From Methanolacinia petrolearia DSM 11571 (GTDB lineage: Archaea > Halobacteriota > Methanomicrobia > Methanomicrobiales > Methanomicrobiaceae), in contig NC_014507.1 in NCBI RefSeq assembly GCF_000147875.1, positions 62,001 through 126,000 of the forward strand: a DNA stretch of 64,000 nucleotides, read 5' to 3'. Below, in pieces: positions 45,595 to 53,942 of the stretch. The position numbers and the translations under genes are program-made. The notes under the pieces were generated by a model, which saw nothing but the letters and a program-made list of their open reading frames with translations, had not been told where the DNA came from and ran no database searches. Each line of letters opens with the position of its first letter. The first letter of the stretch is position 1.

Positions 45595-45768
45595 TCAGGC
45601 CTCGTAGGCTACGAGTACTGCACCCATCTTCTTCTCCATGTCCTGAAGTGTTTTCAGGTCCGCAGCGGAGAGATCCTTGAATCTCTGCTCTGCAAGAAGA
45701 TAGACGCCTAGATCCGATTCGAGGTCTTTGATCTTTTTAATCTTTTCATCGTTTAGTTTTGCGTACAT
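45595..45768 (-). CDS. Small conserved-looking helical protein
   Basis: The 57-residue product (MYAKLNDEKIKKIKDLESDL start) is highly charged and helical with regular coding character. It is followed on the minus strand by a T7 run (45581-45587) as terminator. GAGGCG lies about a dozen bases before the ATG. I believe similar short proteins occur in other Methanomicrobiales, but cannot verify this. It is the only minus-strand gene between the two plus-strand operons here. Function unknown. Confidence 0.65.
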   Translation of the reverse strand: MYAKLNDEKIKKIKDLESDLGVYLLAEQRFKDLSAADLKTLQDMEKKMGAVLVAYEA

Positions 45769-45984
45769 CTTCGCATCGCCTCATCCCCTTGTCGGCTTCA
45801 GGATATTTATAATATCTCTTAAATTATATTGGTTTAGATAAATATTTCCTGCAATTGGTCATTGGTCTCCAAGGCTCTGTTTTATCCCTGATGATGGATT
45901 TTCTCTTCTGAAGATCTCTTCACCGTGGTCAATCCATTTGGCTATGTTTTAAATAAATACGCGGACAATATTTGAGGGATATCG

Positions 45985-46302
45985 ATGGACTTTGAGTTTA
46001 TAAAAGAAGAAGAAAACAAACTTCTCAACCGCACTGAGCTCGACTTTGTCCTTACATACGACGGCGCGACACCTTCAAGGAAAGAGATTCTCGGGAAGCT
46101 CTGCGCACTTCGCAATGTAAGCCCAGAGCTCTGTGTCCTCGGTTCGATGAAAACAGAGTTTGGAAAGCAGGAGATTGCAGGGCAGGCACGCGTATACCAG
46201 GATGCCGAAGTACTGAAATCGACAGAGCTTAATCACGTAATTGAGAACAGCACCTTCACTGCGGAAGCCGCTGAGGCTGCCGAAGAAGGAGCTGAAGAGT
46301 AA
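45985..46302 (+). CDS. rps24e: Ribosomal protein S24e
   Basis: The 105-residue small-subunit protein carries the S24e core (EEENKLLNRTELDFVLTYDGATPSRKEI, KTEFGKQEIAGQARVYQD). Its C-terminus is an alanine/glutamate-rich acidic tail (EAAEAAEEGAEE). It opens the S24e-S27ae-Kae1 operon; the S27ae gene follows by 18 bases with GGAGGAG in between. Confidence 0.96.
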   Translation: MDFEFIKEEENKLLNRTELDFVLTYDGATPSRKEILGKLCALRNVSPELCVLGSMKTEFGKQEIAGQARVYQDAEVLKSTELNHVIENSTFTAEAAEAAEEGAEE

Positions 46303-46320
46303 GTAACGGAGGAGCAGACG

Positions 46321-46476
46321 ATGGGAGTAAAGCGTTATACCTATTACAAAGTCGAAGACGACAAGGCCGTTACAGAAAAGAAGCACTGCCCGCGCTGCGG
46401 ACCGGGTGTCTTTATGGCGGAGCACAAGGATCGTGTCTCCTGCGGCAAGTGCGGATATACTGAATTTAACAAATAA
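46321..46476 (+). CDS. rps27ae: Ribosomal protein S27ae
   Basis: This 51-residue zinc protein of the small subunit (start [11 protein letters not shown]) has the C4 site CPRCGPG...CGKCGY at about residues 23-45. In eukaryotes the same domain is fused to ubiquitin; in archaea it stands alone. Its ribosome site GGAGGAG lies ten bases before the ATG, after the S24e stop, and the kae1 gene follows by nine bases. Confidence 0.96.
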   Translation: MGVKRYTYYKVEDDKAVTEKKHCPRCGPGVFMAEHKDRVSCGKCGYTEFNK

Positions 46477-46485
46477 ATGAGATAA

Positions 46486-48072
46486 ATGCCTGAAAACGGG
46501 CAGATCCTGGGGATTGAGGGAACAGCGTGGAACCTCAGTGCCGCTATTTTCGGAGATGATCTAGTATCTCTCTTTTCAAAACCTTATAGCCCGCCGCATG
46601 GAGGAATCCACCCGCGTGAAGCTGCCCAGCATCATGCTTCTGTGATGAAAGAGGTCATATCGGCCGCAATCGAAGGTCAGGACTTATCGAAGATCTCGGG
46701 TATTGCATTCTCGCAGGGGCCGGGTCTCGGGCCGTGCCTCCGTACAGTCGGAACGGCCGCCCGTTCGCTTGCACTTGCGCTTGATGTCCCTCTCATCGGG
46801 GTCAATCATTGCGTCGCCCATGTCGAGATAGGAAGGTGGCAGTGCGGGTGCGATGACCCAATCGTCCTATACGCGAGCGGTGCGAATACCCAGGTCCTCG
46901 GGTTCCTGAAGTCCAGGTACAGGATTTTCGGCGAGACGCTGGATATCGGGATCGGGAATGCTATAGACAAGTTCGCGAGGAGCAGGGATCTTCCCCATCC
47001 CGGTGGACCGCTCGTTGAAAAACTTGCTCTTGAAGGCGAGCCGGTGGAGCTGCCTTATACGGTCAAGGGGATGGACCTTGCATTCTCGGGGCTGATGTCG
47101 GCTGCAAAAGATTGCAATGCACCTCTTGAGGACATCTGCGCCGGGTTCCAGGAGACCGCTTTCGCGATGTGCGTCGAGGTCACTGAGAGGGCTCTCGCCC
47201 ATGCAGGGAAGGACGAGGTTCTCCTTGTCGGCGGAGTGGGTGCGAACTCCCGCCTGCAGGAGATGCTCAGGTGCATGTGCGAGGAGCGGGGAGCGGAGTT
47301 CTTCGTTCCTGAAAGGAAGTTCATCGGAGACAACGGTGCGATGATCGCTCTTACGGGAAAGATCATGCTCGAAGCCGGTCAGACTGTAACGATCCCAGAA
47401 TCGGCTGTGAATCCCGGCTATCGTTCGGACGATGTTGTCGTTAAATGGCGGAAGGACACGGGCGATCTCCCTTATGCGAAGGCGAACCTCCTCGAAAATG
47501 GGCAGGCGAGGGGGGCAGAGGCTGTGGTTACAGAGTCCGGGAGAGACGTGATCAAGCGCCGGCTCTCCAAGAAATACAGGAATTCCTCGCTTGACTCCCG
47601 TCTGATCGCGGAGAGGACGAGGGCCGAGGCGAGGCTGATATCGCAGGCAAGAAGGTATGGTGTCCCGACGCCCCTGATAAGGGATGTCACTGCAGATTCG
47701 ATAGTCATGGAAAGGATCGACGGGCCGATGCTCAAGCTTGACCTGACCCGGGATCACGTTCACGATGCCGGAAGGATCGTCGGAAGGCTTCATACTGCAG
47801 GAATCATCCACGGCGATCTAACTACATCGAACTTCATCGTCCGGGATGGAAGATGCGTCCTGATCGACTTCGGGCTTTCATATATCTCGTCGGAGATCGA
47901 ATCAAGAGGAGTCGATCTCCATGTCTTCTTCCAGACTCTCGAAAGCACGGCACCGGACCATGCCGATCTGAGGAAGGCCTTCTGCGAAGGATACGCTGAA
48001 ACCTTCGAAGAGTCAAAGGATGTCTTTGAAAGGGTCGAGGAGATCCGGCTGAGGGGAAGATATCTTCACTAA
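46486..48072 (+). CDS. Kae1-Bud32 fusion, tRNA t6A synthesis
   Basis: The 528-residue protein joins the t6A transferase Kae1 (about residues 1-325, with the ASKHA fold and metal-binding histidines in NHCVAHVEIG near residue 107) to the kinase/ATPase Bud32 (about 330-528, with HGDLTTSNF and LIDFGLS). Together with Pcc1 and Cgi121 they form the KEOPS complex that makes t6A37 in ANN-reading tRNAs. The fusion is common in methanogens. It lies in the S24e-S27ae operon, as in many archaea. Confidence 0.97.
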   Translation: MPENGQILGIEGTAWNLSAAIFGDDLVSLFSKPYSPPHGGIHPREAAQHHASVMKEVISAAIEGQDLSKISGIAFSQGPGLGPCLRTVGTAARSLALALDVPLIGVNHCVAHVEIGRWQCGCDDPIVLYASGANTQVLGFLKSRYRIFGETLDIGIGNAIDKFARSRDLPHPGGPLVEKLALEGEPVELPYTVKGMDLAFSGLMSAAKDCNAPLEDICAGFQETAFAMCVEVTERALAHAGKDEVLLVGGVGANSRLQEMLRCMCEERGAEFFVPERKFIGDNGAMIALTGKIMLEAGQTVTIPESAVNPGYRSDDVVVKWRKDTGDLPYAKANLLENGQARGAEAVVTESGRDVIKRRLSKKYRNSSLDSRLIAERTRAEARLISQARRYGVPTPLIRDVTADSIVMERIDGPMLKLDLTRDHVHDAGRIVGRLHTAGIIHGDLTTSNFIVRDGRCVLIDFGLSYISSEIESRGVDLHVFFQTLESTAPDHADLRKAFCEGYAETFEESKDVFERVEEIRLRGRYLH

Positions 48073-48290
48073 AAATTAAAAAGACTAATTATTAAATACA
48101 AAAATTTCAATTTCCGAAATCATCTGGAATCTATTTTTTTAAAAAATTAAGAGTTGTATATTATAAAACAGGCTTTTCACATTATTATATAGTATAGTAT
48201 AATATATTATGTTCTAATTATTAAGCAAATTTAAAATATTATCGATATATTATTAATCTCTATAAAATTAGTGAACTTTGGAGAAAAATT
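48073..48290. promoter_or_regulatory. AT-rich gap and promoter before the P-loop operon
   Basis: About 220 bases, very rich in A and T, with several TATA-like stretches (AATATATTATG near 48200, GATATATTATTAATC near 48243, CTATAAAATTAG near 48260). It marks the left edge of the AT-rich island. No gene or RNA is seen. Confidence 0.5.
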
Positions 48291-48482
48291 ATGAAAGATC
48301 GATTAAATTTGGCGTCCGTGCGAAGTCAAAGTATGGCGAAGGCTTCTGTCTTACTTGAAGCTACGAAAATTGTTCGCCCGATGTGTATTTCTAATCAGGC
48401 ATTGCAGGAATTTGGAAAATATTCGGATAGTCAAACGCCATGTTATGGGAATATCCTGGTAGATAATGAATGGGGGGCATAA
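48291..48482 (+). CDS. Small protein, first gene of the P-loop/Ig-like operon
   Basis: A 63-residue protein starting behind TTTGGAG, with its stop TAA overlapping the next ATG by one base (TAATG). It has two cysteines and a mixed composition with an alanine-rich helical part (SQSMAKASVLLEATKIVRP); no family is recognised. Coupling to the P-loop gene and a good ribosome site support that it is real. Confidence 0.6.
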   Translation: MKDRLNLASVRSQSMAKASVLLEATKIVRPMCISNQALQEFGKYSDSQTPCYGNILVDNEWGA

Positions 48483-49540
48483 TGACAGCAACACTTCCGA
48501 AGATTTATGTATTTTCTTCAGTCCCCGATCAGGGGAAGACAAAACTGGTTCTTGAACTCTATAATCATTTCAGCAGTAAGGGGTACAGAGTTGCCTGTCT
48601 TCAGGCGAACAAAGGCCAAAAAGATTTCAAGGTCTATATCAAGAAAGATATTTACCATTATTCCGTTCCGTTAGAGGCTGCAAAAAGCAGGGCAGAGCTT
48701 GAAAAATGGATCCCTGCTGGATTCGACATATATCTGATGGAGGTAACTCTTGGTAATTCTCCTGTGGATATTGCATATATTTCGCTCTTTGACAATATTA
48801 ACGAAGTTATTTCTTCAGAATATCTTGATTCATGGGAGGATTATGTTATCAAATATTTCGAGGACAACTGGATTCATGAAAGCAGCAATGGTGAGTGCAA
48901 ATCCTCGGACTTTTGGGATTATATTCATGACAGAAATGTACAGAAGGTAATTATCGGTACAATGGGAGAGCCAATTTGCCCGTTTATGGACAGTGGAGGT
49001 TATATTCACAATGTCAGTTCCCTTGTCTATGACGAGATCGACCCAAAATATACTTTTCCGGTCAGCAATAAGAGACTCATAACTGTCGGAGCATTTCCGG
49101 GTGAGTACTGGGACATATATCCGCATATGCGTTGGTACAGTTCAAAGTATGCCAAATTTATGGAGAGATTCAGGAATGAAAGTTATGACATTGCAGTTAT
49201 TGGTGATTCTGCCCAGGAAAAGCTAAAATTTCAGAGCAAACCCAAGAATCACCTGGTGATCTGTTACCAACCGGGCGTATATGCTAATATTGAGAGAAAG
49301 GAACCGGATATGAAAGTTAATACGGATTTTAAAACCTTTATAAAAAATTTAAATAATATTCTTCAAGGCAATGAAATATCTGATGAAGATAATGTGCTTT
49401 CACGGTATAACAATAGTTATAGGACATTTAAACCTGTTCCTGAGAGGGAATCGGTTTGGAGAGAGGGGAACATCGTCTTCTGCAACGGCTGGATCCATCC
49501 TCAGTACCTAATCAGTAAGGGTTTTCTGGAGGTGGAATAA
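48482..49540 (+). CDS. P-loop protein of BioD/CobB-like type, function unknown
   Basis: The 352-residue protein begins with a strand and a phosphate loop SSVPDQGKTKL (about residues 11-21), then LYNHFSSKGYRVACLQANKG, the layout of BioD/CobB-type SIMIBI ATPases, though the usual first glycine is a serine. A second-strand aspartate region (AGFDIYLMEVTLG) follows near residue 82. I start at ATG 48482, which overlaps the stop before it and follows a G-run ribosome site; an ATG at 48470 is less likely. The C-terminal half, with many aromatic residues and an LVICYQPG strand, is unfamiliar. A truncated second copy lies at 53021. Confidence 0.75.
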   Translation: MTATLPKIYVFSSVPDQGKTKLVLELYNHFSSKGYRVACLQANKGQKDFKVYIKKDIYHYSVPLEAAKSRAELEKWIPAGFDIYLMEVTLGNSPVDIAYISLFDNINEVISSEYLDSWEDYVIKYFEDNWIHESSNGECKSSDFWDYIHDRNVQKVIIGTMGEPICPFMDSGGYIHNVSSLVYDEIDPKYTFPVSNKRLITVGAFPGEYWDIYPHMRWYSSKYAKFMERFRNESYDIAVIGDSAQEKLKFQSKPKNHLVICYQPGVYANIERKEPDMKVNTDFKTFIKNLNNILQGNEISDEDNVLSRYNNSYRTFKPVPERESVWREGNIVFCNGWIHPQYLISKGFLEVE

Positions 49541-51160
49541 ATGTGCGGGCCAATTGTTTATCCCCCGGTAATAACTTCAATAGAACCTTCTCAGGATTGT
49601 ACAATTGATACGGATGAAAGTTTCTTTGATCGGCTTTTTGAATTTGCAGTCGATGCTGCATCAACTCTTACAGTAATTGTAAACGATGCCATTGCTTTTG
49701 TAATCGAAAAAGCTGCGACATTTTTCTCCTGGTTATTTGACGCCGCTAAGACAACTGTAGTGGAAGGAATCAATACTATAAGGCTAGTTGCCGAAAATTC
49801 GGCTGGTTCTACGGAAAAGATCATTCATGCCGTAATCACCAATACGCCAGTAACATCCGCACCTCAGATCACTGCAAAGATTCCCGATCAGCAGGCTGTC
49901 TCTGACGTCCATGGTGGATCGAGTGTAAGAACTTTTGGGGTAACGATAGATCAGCCTGCAACCATAACATTCTCGATCGACAATCAGGAGAAAAGCAAAT
50001 ATTACGCTGTTGCTGATGCTACATGGGAATGCGATTTTTCTGCCTATTCAGCGGGGACTTACAATGTGGAAGTAACTGCTATCAATTCGAATGGTGACGA
50101 TACATTTTCATGGTCGTGGGAGATTATTGAGCAGCCGGTGATAACCTTTATAACCCCTTCATCAGGGAATGTAAGTAACTATAACACAAACGGGAAGAGG
50201 CTCTTTAGTGCAGGCGTTAATATTCCGTCTATACTGGAACTTTATTTTAACGATCGCTTGATAGAGAAGACCTCATCCGAGATTACAGTGATCTCCCATG
50301 AGTTTGATCTGGTTCCTCTTGGATCACATGACGTCAAAATCATCGCTAAGAAAGATGACGTTCAGGTTGAAAGATCGTGGAGCTGGAGTGTGAATGAATA
50401 TTCAAGTTCTGACGTAATTTATTGTGAGAGCCGTCATTATTCAGGTTTGCGTTTATTGCATGGCGATTTGGCTGACGTTGAAAGAAACTTGAATTTTAAT
50501 AGCAATATGGATCTTCGATGTCAAAAATCTCAACTTCCTGATGGAAGCTGGATATACCTCTTTACATGTTCAAACATAGGTCTAGTGGTAGATGACGATT
50601 TGGAATTTCCCCCAATAGTAATTAATCCATCGAATAGTGGAGAAAATGTCTATCTGGGAGGTTTTAATACTATAGAATTATCTCTTGCTGAAACCTATGC
50701 GAATGAAAATTTTGTATTATTCTCGTCAATGGATAAGTTTTGTATCGGTATATATCCTTTAAAATGGGGAAATTTTGAAAATTATTATAAAATGCAGGGA
50801 GATCTTGAATTTATACTCGGTCTGGCGGGTTTAATACCCGATATAATCGAGACTTTTCATATTGGTGATATAATAAGTGGGTTGTTACTCTTGGCTCCTA
50901 GCGATAAATCACCTGAATTCGAATCGATAAATTATTCTTTTCCTTATGAGGCAACTATGGAATTAGACGGGGTGTCTCCCACTGGCGGCAGGTCCCCCTA
51001 TGTAGAAAACCAGTTTAGATGGATTGCCTGGGTACAAAAGGAGAGTAGCGTTAAATTTAATTTCCTGATGAAATTAATTGAAACAAATGCTGAAGGAGAA
51101 TATTTTGAAACCAATAAAGAGATTCAGCTAACTGCCGGAAATGACCCGGTTGTTCTTTAA
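49541..51160 (+). CDS. Ig-like repeat protein coupled to the P-loop gene
   Basis: The 539-residue protein starts directly after the stop of the P-loop gene, behind GGAGGTGG. It has no signal peptide. Three immunoglobulin-like repeats of about 90 residues can be seen, starting at PPVITSIEPS (about 8), APQITAKIPD (about 107) and QPVITFITPS (about 201). The last two end in a tryptophan-rich edge strand (FSWSWEI, RSWSWSV). The first contains an unusual helical insert (FVIEKAATFFSWLFDAAK). The C-terminal 240 residues form a separate domain. No family is recognised. Absence of an export signal makes a cytosolic partner of the P-loop protein the simplest reading. Confidence 0.7.
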   Translation: MCGPIVYPPVITSIEPSQDCTIDTDESFFDRLFEFAVDAASTLTVIVNDAIAFVIEKAATFFSWLFDAAKTTVVEGINTIRLVAENSAGSTEKIIHAVITNTPVTSAPQITAKIPDQQAVSDVHGGSSVRTFGVTIDQPATITFSIDNQEKSKYYAVADATWECDFSAYSAGTYNVEVTAINSNGDDTFSWSWEIIEQPVITFITPSSGNVSNYNTNGKRLFSAGVNIPSILELYFNDRLIEKTSSEITVISHEFDLVPLGSHDVKIIAKKDDVQVERSWSWSVNEYSSSDVIYCESRHYSGLRLLHGDLADVERNLNFNSNMDLRCQKSQLPDGSWIYLFTCSNIGLVVDDDLEFPPIVINPSNSGENVYLGGFNTIELSLAETYANENFVLFSSMDKFCIGIYPLKWGNFENYYKMQGDLEFILGLAGLIPDIIETFHIGDIISGLLLLAPSDKSPEFESINYSFPYEATMELDGVSPTGGRSPYVENQFRWIAWVQKESSVKFNFLMKLIETNAEGEYFETNKEIQLTAGNDPVVL

Positions 51161-51399
51161 TAAGCCGGAATGTGAGATGGGAAATAAATATGATTTATTT
51201 AACAAAACATATTTATTCTCTCTAAAGGAAATTCTCTATTGAAAGGGGGCTGAAATAAAAATAGCTTAAAATCTATCATCTGTTACAATATTCGAATTTA
51301 TTAAAAATATGTATGTGTTTAAATTTTAGAAAACTAAAAGGATCAAATAGATACTTTAAGGAAAGTTGTTCATTTTTGGACAAATTATAATGTGCATTT
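51161..51399. other. AT-rich non-coding gap
   Basis: About 240 bases without a supported gene on either strand. AT-rich stretches (AATTTATTAAAAATATG near 51295, ACAAATTATAATG near 51380) can serve as promoter for the Yip1-like gene at 51400, for which the TATA-like element about 20-25 bases before the ATG suggests a leaderless mRNA. Confidence 0.5.
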
Positions 51400-52062
51400 A
51401 TGAAGGAAATTACGGTTGATAAACCACTAAGTTCTGAAGAATCAGAAAATGAAGTTTCAATTGATTATCTTCACCTGATCTATCTTTTATACAGGCATCC
51501 TTCACAGGCCTTCAGGATAGTCAATAGTGAAAAAACAGTTCATGGAATTGTTTTTTTTGTTGTTTTTGTGTTTATTCTCACATTTTTTTATAGTCTTTAT
51601 ATTTATTATTTTTCAGGTATTTTTTATTATGATTTGTCACCGATTTCAATAATCACAGTAATTTTTGATGGAATTCGAAATGGTTTGGTTATAGTAATTA
51701 AATATTTATTATTATTTGGAATAGGCGCGGTATTTTTATTATTTTTGCTATGGATTATTCAATCTAAAATTCCAGTAATACAATCATTAAGTGTAATCTT
51801 CTACAGCTGTGCAATTGCATATCCCTTCACTCTGTTGAGGTATTTTATATATATCCCGTCAGAATATTCACTACTTAGCTATGGTCTATTTTATTTATAC
51901 CTCCTGCCCCTTGCGTTTCTGGAATATATCGGACTTAAAGACTTATTAAAGACGAAACACCACCTGATCCTGATAGGAGTATTAATAACAATTGTGATCC
52001 AGTACCTGATATTCGAACCTGTTTATTTGTTCATCTCGGGCATTTTGAATGTAATCTTTTGA
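51400..52062 (+). CDS. Yip1-like multi-pass membrane protein
   Basis: The 220-residue protein has a 40-residue charged N-terminal segment and five or six membrane helices. A LYRHPSQAFR motif just before the first helix is characteristic of archaeal and bacterial Yip1-domain proteins. Function of the prokaryotic family is unknown. Low GC content and loose codon use match the rest of the 48-53 kb island. It is convergent with the radical SAM gene; the readthrough extension of the latter would end four bases from its stop. Confidence 0.7.
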   Translation: MKEITVDKPLSSEESENEVSIDYLHLIYLLYRHPSQAFRIVNSEKTVHGIVFFVVFVFILTFFYSLYIYYFSGIFYYDLSPISIITVIFDGIRNGLVIVIKYLLLFGIGAVFLLFLLWIIQSKIPVIQSLSVIFYSCAIAYPFTLLRYFIYIPSEYSLLSYGLFYLYLLPLAFLEYIGLKDLLKTKHHLILIGVLITIVIQYLIFEPVYLFISGILNVIF

Positions 52063-52101
52063 ATATTAAATCCTTCTTTCTGAAAGGTCCTGGCAGTGGT
52101 T

Positions 52102-52929
52102 TCATATGCCACAAACTGAACATATGGGATCTTCTGCCATCTCCTCCCTAAAAATATTTCTTTTGTGCATGATCTCATCAAATGTTTCTGAGTTGATATT
52201 TCCAAAAACTATATCGGGCCTATAGCAACAGGGCGTCATATCACCGTTATATCTCATAAACAGAGTTGTGTTGAAAAGACGGCATGGAAGAGTGTGAGGA
52301 ACGGGCAAGGTAATTTTTAAACCCGTTTTCTCTGTAAAATCATTGACTTTTCTAAAAATTTTTTCTTCCTCTTTTGTATACTCGGGCTTCCAGGGATATG
52401 ATCTTTCAAAATTAACTGCATCAACACCAAGATCATTTGAAATGGAGAGTGTTTCTTCAACTGTATCGAAATTGCATTCCATCATTGCAATATTAATATA
52501 TGTTTTTGGAAAAGTGAACCCTTTTTGTTTTTTTAATTCATGAAAATATTTTATATTACCGGAAATATCAGGAGAGAACAAAGACAGATCCGGAATGCTG
52601 AAAGCAATAATTCCGACTCCTGATGACAGCAGTCCTTCAGCTTTCTCTCCTACAAGCGTCGCGTTAGTAGTAAAGTTCACCGAAAAGCCCTTTTCCGCAC
52701 CATATTTTATCATATCGACAAGATACGGATTCATAAGGGGTTCTCCCCACCCATGAAGAGAAAGATACCTGAAGCCCTGCTGATCAACTGCCTTTTTAAA
52801 CACTTCAAAGTTTATATTTTCTCCTTTCTGCGAGTATTTTTTTCTAAAGCAGAAAGGGCAATCAAGGTTGCAATCCGTAGAGGGTTCGACTTGGAGAATC
52901 GGTGGTACATATTTATTCTGTGTGTTCAT
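52102..52929 (-). CDS. Radical SAM/SPASM protein interrupted by TGA near its end
   Basis: The 275-residue frame has the radical SAM cluster motif C-x3-C-x2-C (STDCNLDCPFCF, about residues 18-28), a GEP-like HGWGEPLMNP and a C-terminal SPASM region (MTPCCYRPDIVFGN, then CSVC). The frame stops at TGA within what looks like the last cysteine motif: without it the protein would continue for 11 codons, including NHC, to TAA at 52066. The result would be C-x2-C-x5-C, the usual SPASM end. Substrate unknown; no peptide precursor gene was recognised beside it. GAGG precedes the ATG. Confidence 0.85.
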   Translation of the reverse strand: MNTQNKYVPPILQVEPSTDCNLDCPFCFRKKYSQKGENINFEVFKKAVDQQGFRYLSLHGWGEPLMNPYLVDMIKYGAEKGFSVNFTTNATLVGEKAEGLLSSGVGIIAFSIPDLSLFSPDISGNIKYFHELKKQKGFTFPKTYINIAMMECNFDTVEETLSISNDLGVDAVNFERSYPWKPEYTKEEEKIFRKVNDFTEKTGLKITLPVPHTLPCRLFNTTLFMRYNGDMTPCCYRPDIVFGNINSETFDEIMHKRNIFREEMAEDPICSVCGI

Positions 52930-53020
52930 TCATCAGCCTCTATTCCATCGCCTATTGTATTTTTAAATTAATAAATAAAATTTTCTCAAGAAATTGGAGT
53001 CTGAAGACTAAATAAAATCC

Positions 53021-53149
53021 ATGGAAGACATAATAGCAACAAAACTTCCGAAGATTTACGTATTCTCTTCAGTCGCTGATCAGGGGAAAACGAAACTGAC
53101 ATCCGAGTTGTATAATCTCTTCAGCAGTAATGTTCTGGGATATTATTGA
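53021..53149 (+). pseudogene. Truncated second copy of the P-loop gene
   Basis: A 42-codon frame from ATG 53021 to TGA 53149 reproduces the start of the P-loop protein at 48482, including LPKIYVFSSV, DQGKTKL and LYN.FSS. The DNA is also very similar over about 90 bases (for example CTTCCGAAGATTTA and GATCAGGGGAAAAC). Similarity ends abruptly at FSS and a stop follows. It is a remnant of duplication or recombination, and with 48482 it forms imperfect direct repeats around the island. Confidence 0.8.
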
Positions 53150-53232
53150 CGGACTATTTTTCGAACATTGAATTGATAATAGCTTTGAATCCCCCAAAAA
53201 ACATATCCATCTTCCCGCAAAACAAAACAGAA

Positions 53233-53550
53233 ATGAACGTCTACTGCTCAATTCTTACGATTCTTACTGCCGTCTTCGCCGGGCTTCTTGTAATCGATGT
53301 ATTTACGACGACACTCGTCCTGAACATGGGAGGAACCGAATTAAATCCCCTGATGGCCGGGATCGCGAGCCAGCCATGGCTTCATCTCCTGATAAAAACG
53401 GTGTTCGCAGTATTTATTGTTCTTCTCGCCTGCCAGGCCGAGCACATAAAGCAGCATTCCGGTGCAGTGATCCTGATCGCCGCATGCTCTATGTTTCTCG
53501 TGGTAGCAGTTCACAACATCCGCGTCGTGCTTTTCACTTTTTTGGGTTAG
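53233..53550 (+). CDS. DUF5658-like membrane protein, first tandem copy
   Basis: The 105-residue protein has three or four helices and the motif GGTELNPLM (about residues 37-45) after the first long helix, typical of DUF5658 proteins. I start at ATG 53233, where similarity to the next gene begins; a TTG at 53146 would add 29 unrelated residues that overlap the P-loop remnant. The next gene is a paralogue of the same layout. Function unknown. Confidence 0.75.
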   Translation: MNVYCSILTILTAVFAGLLVIDVFTTTLVLNMGGTELNPLMAGIASQPWLHLLIKTVFAVFIVLLACQAEHIKQHSGAVILIAACSMFLVVAVHNIRVVLFTFLG

Positions 53551-53603
53551 TGTGAAGCTGTTTTCGCGAAAATATTTCTTTTCTCCGGCAAAATATCTTC
53601 TAA

Positions 53604-53942
53604 GTGAACTTCCACGGCTTTACCTTTCTCGGTTTTCTCTCTGTTATTCTGGCCGGTCTTTTCCTGGCGGATGTTGTAACAACGGCTCTCATCCTGGAGA
53701 TGGGCGGAAGCGAACTCAATCCACTGATGATCGATATCGTGAGCCACCCGTGGCTTCATTCCATTGTAAAATTTATTGCAGCCCTCTTTGTGATTGCAGT
53801 TGCATGTTATACCGAGCGCTTAAAGAAAAATGCGGGTGCTGCGATCCTTGTTATTGCATGCTCGATCTTTCTTTTGGTTGTCGCCCATAATGTCTGTGTT
53901 TTGATCGGTTTTTCCCCGTCTGGTGTTTTTCCGGGCTTTTAA
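53604..53942 (+). CDS. DUF5658-like membrane protein, second tandem copy
   Basis: A 112-residue paralogue of the preceding gene with the same segments: GLFLADVVTTALILEMGGSELNPLM, then SHPWLH and VVAHN.CV near the end. It starts with GTG at 53604; no ATG is available. Its GC content is again that of the main chromosome. Its stop overlaps the stop of msvR on the opposite strand by four bases. Confidence 0.75.
   Translation: MNFHGFTFLGFLSVILAGLFLADVVTTALILEMGGSELNPLMIDIVSHPWLHSIVKFIAALFVIAVACYTERLKKNAGAAILVIACSIFLLVVAHNVCVLIGFSPSGVFPGF

Noticed and set aside
52023-52205. A 60-codon minus-strand frame overlapping the radical SAM gene end
   Set aside because: It is an alternative-frame shadow; the radical SAM frame continues past its TGA with motif-consistent residues instead.
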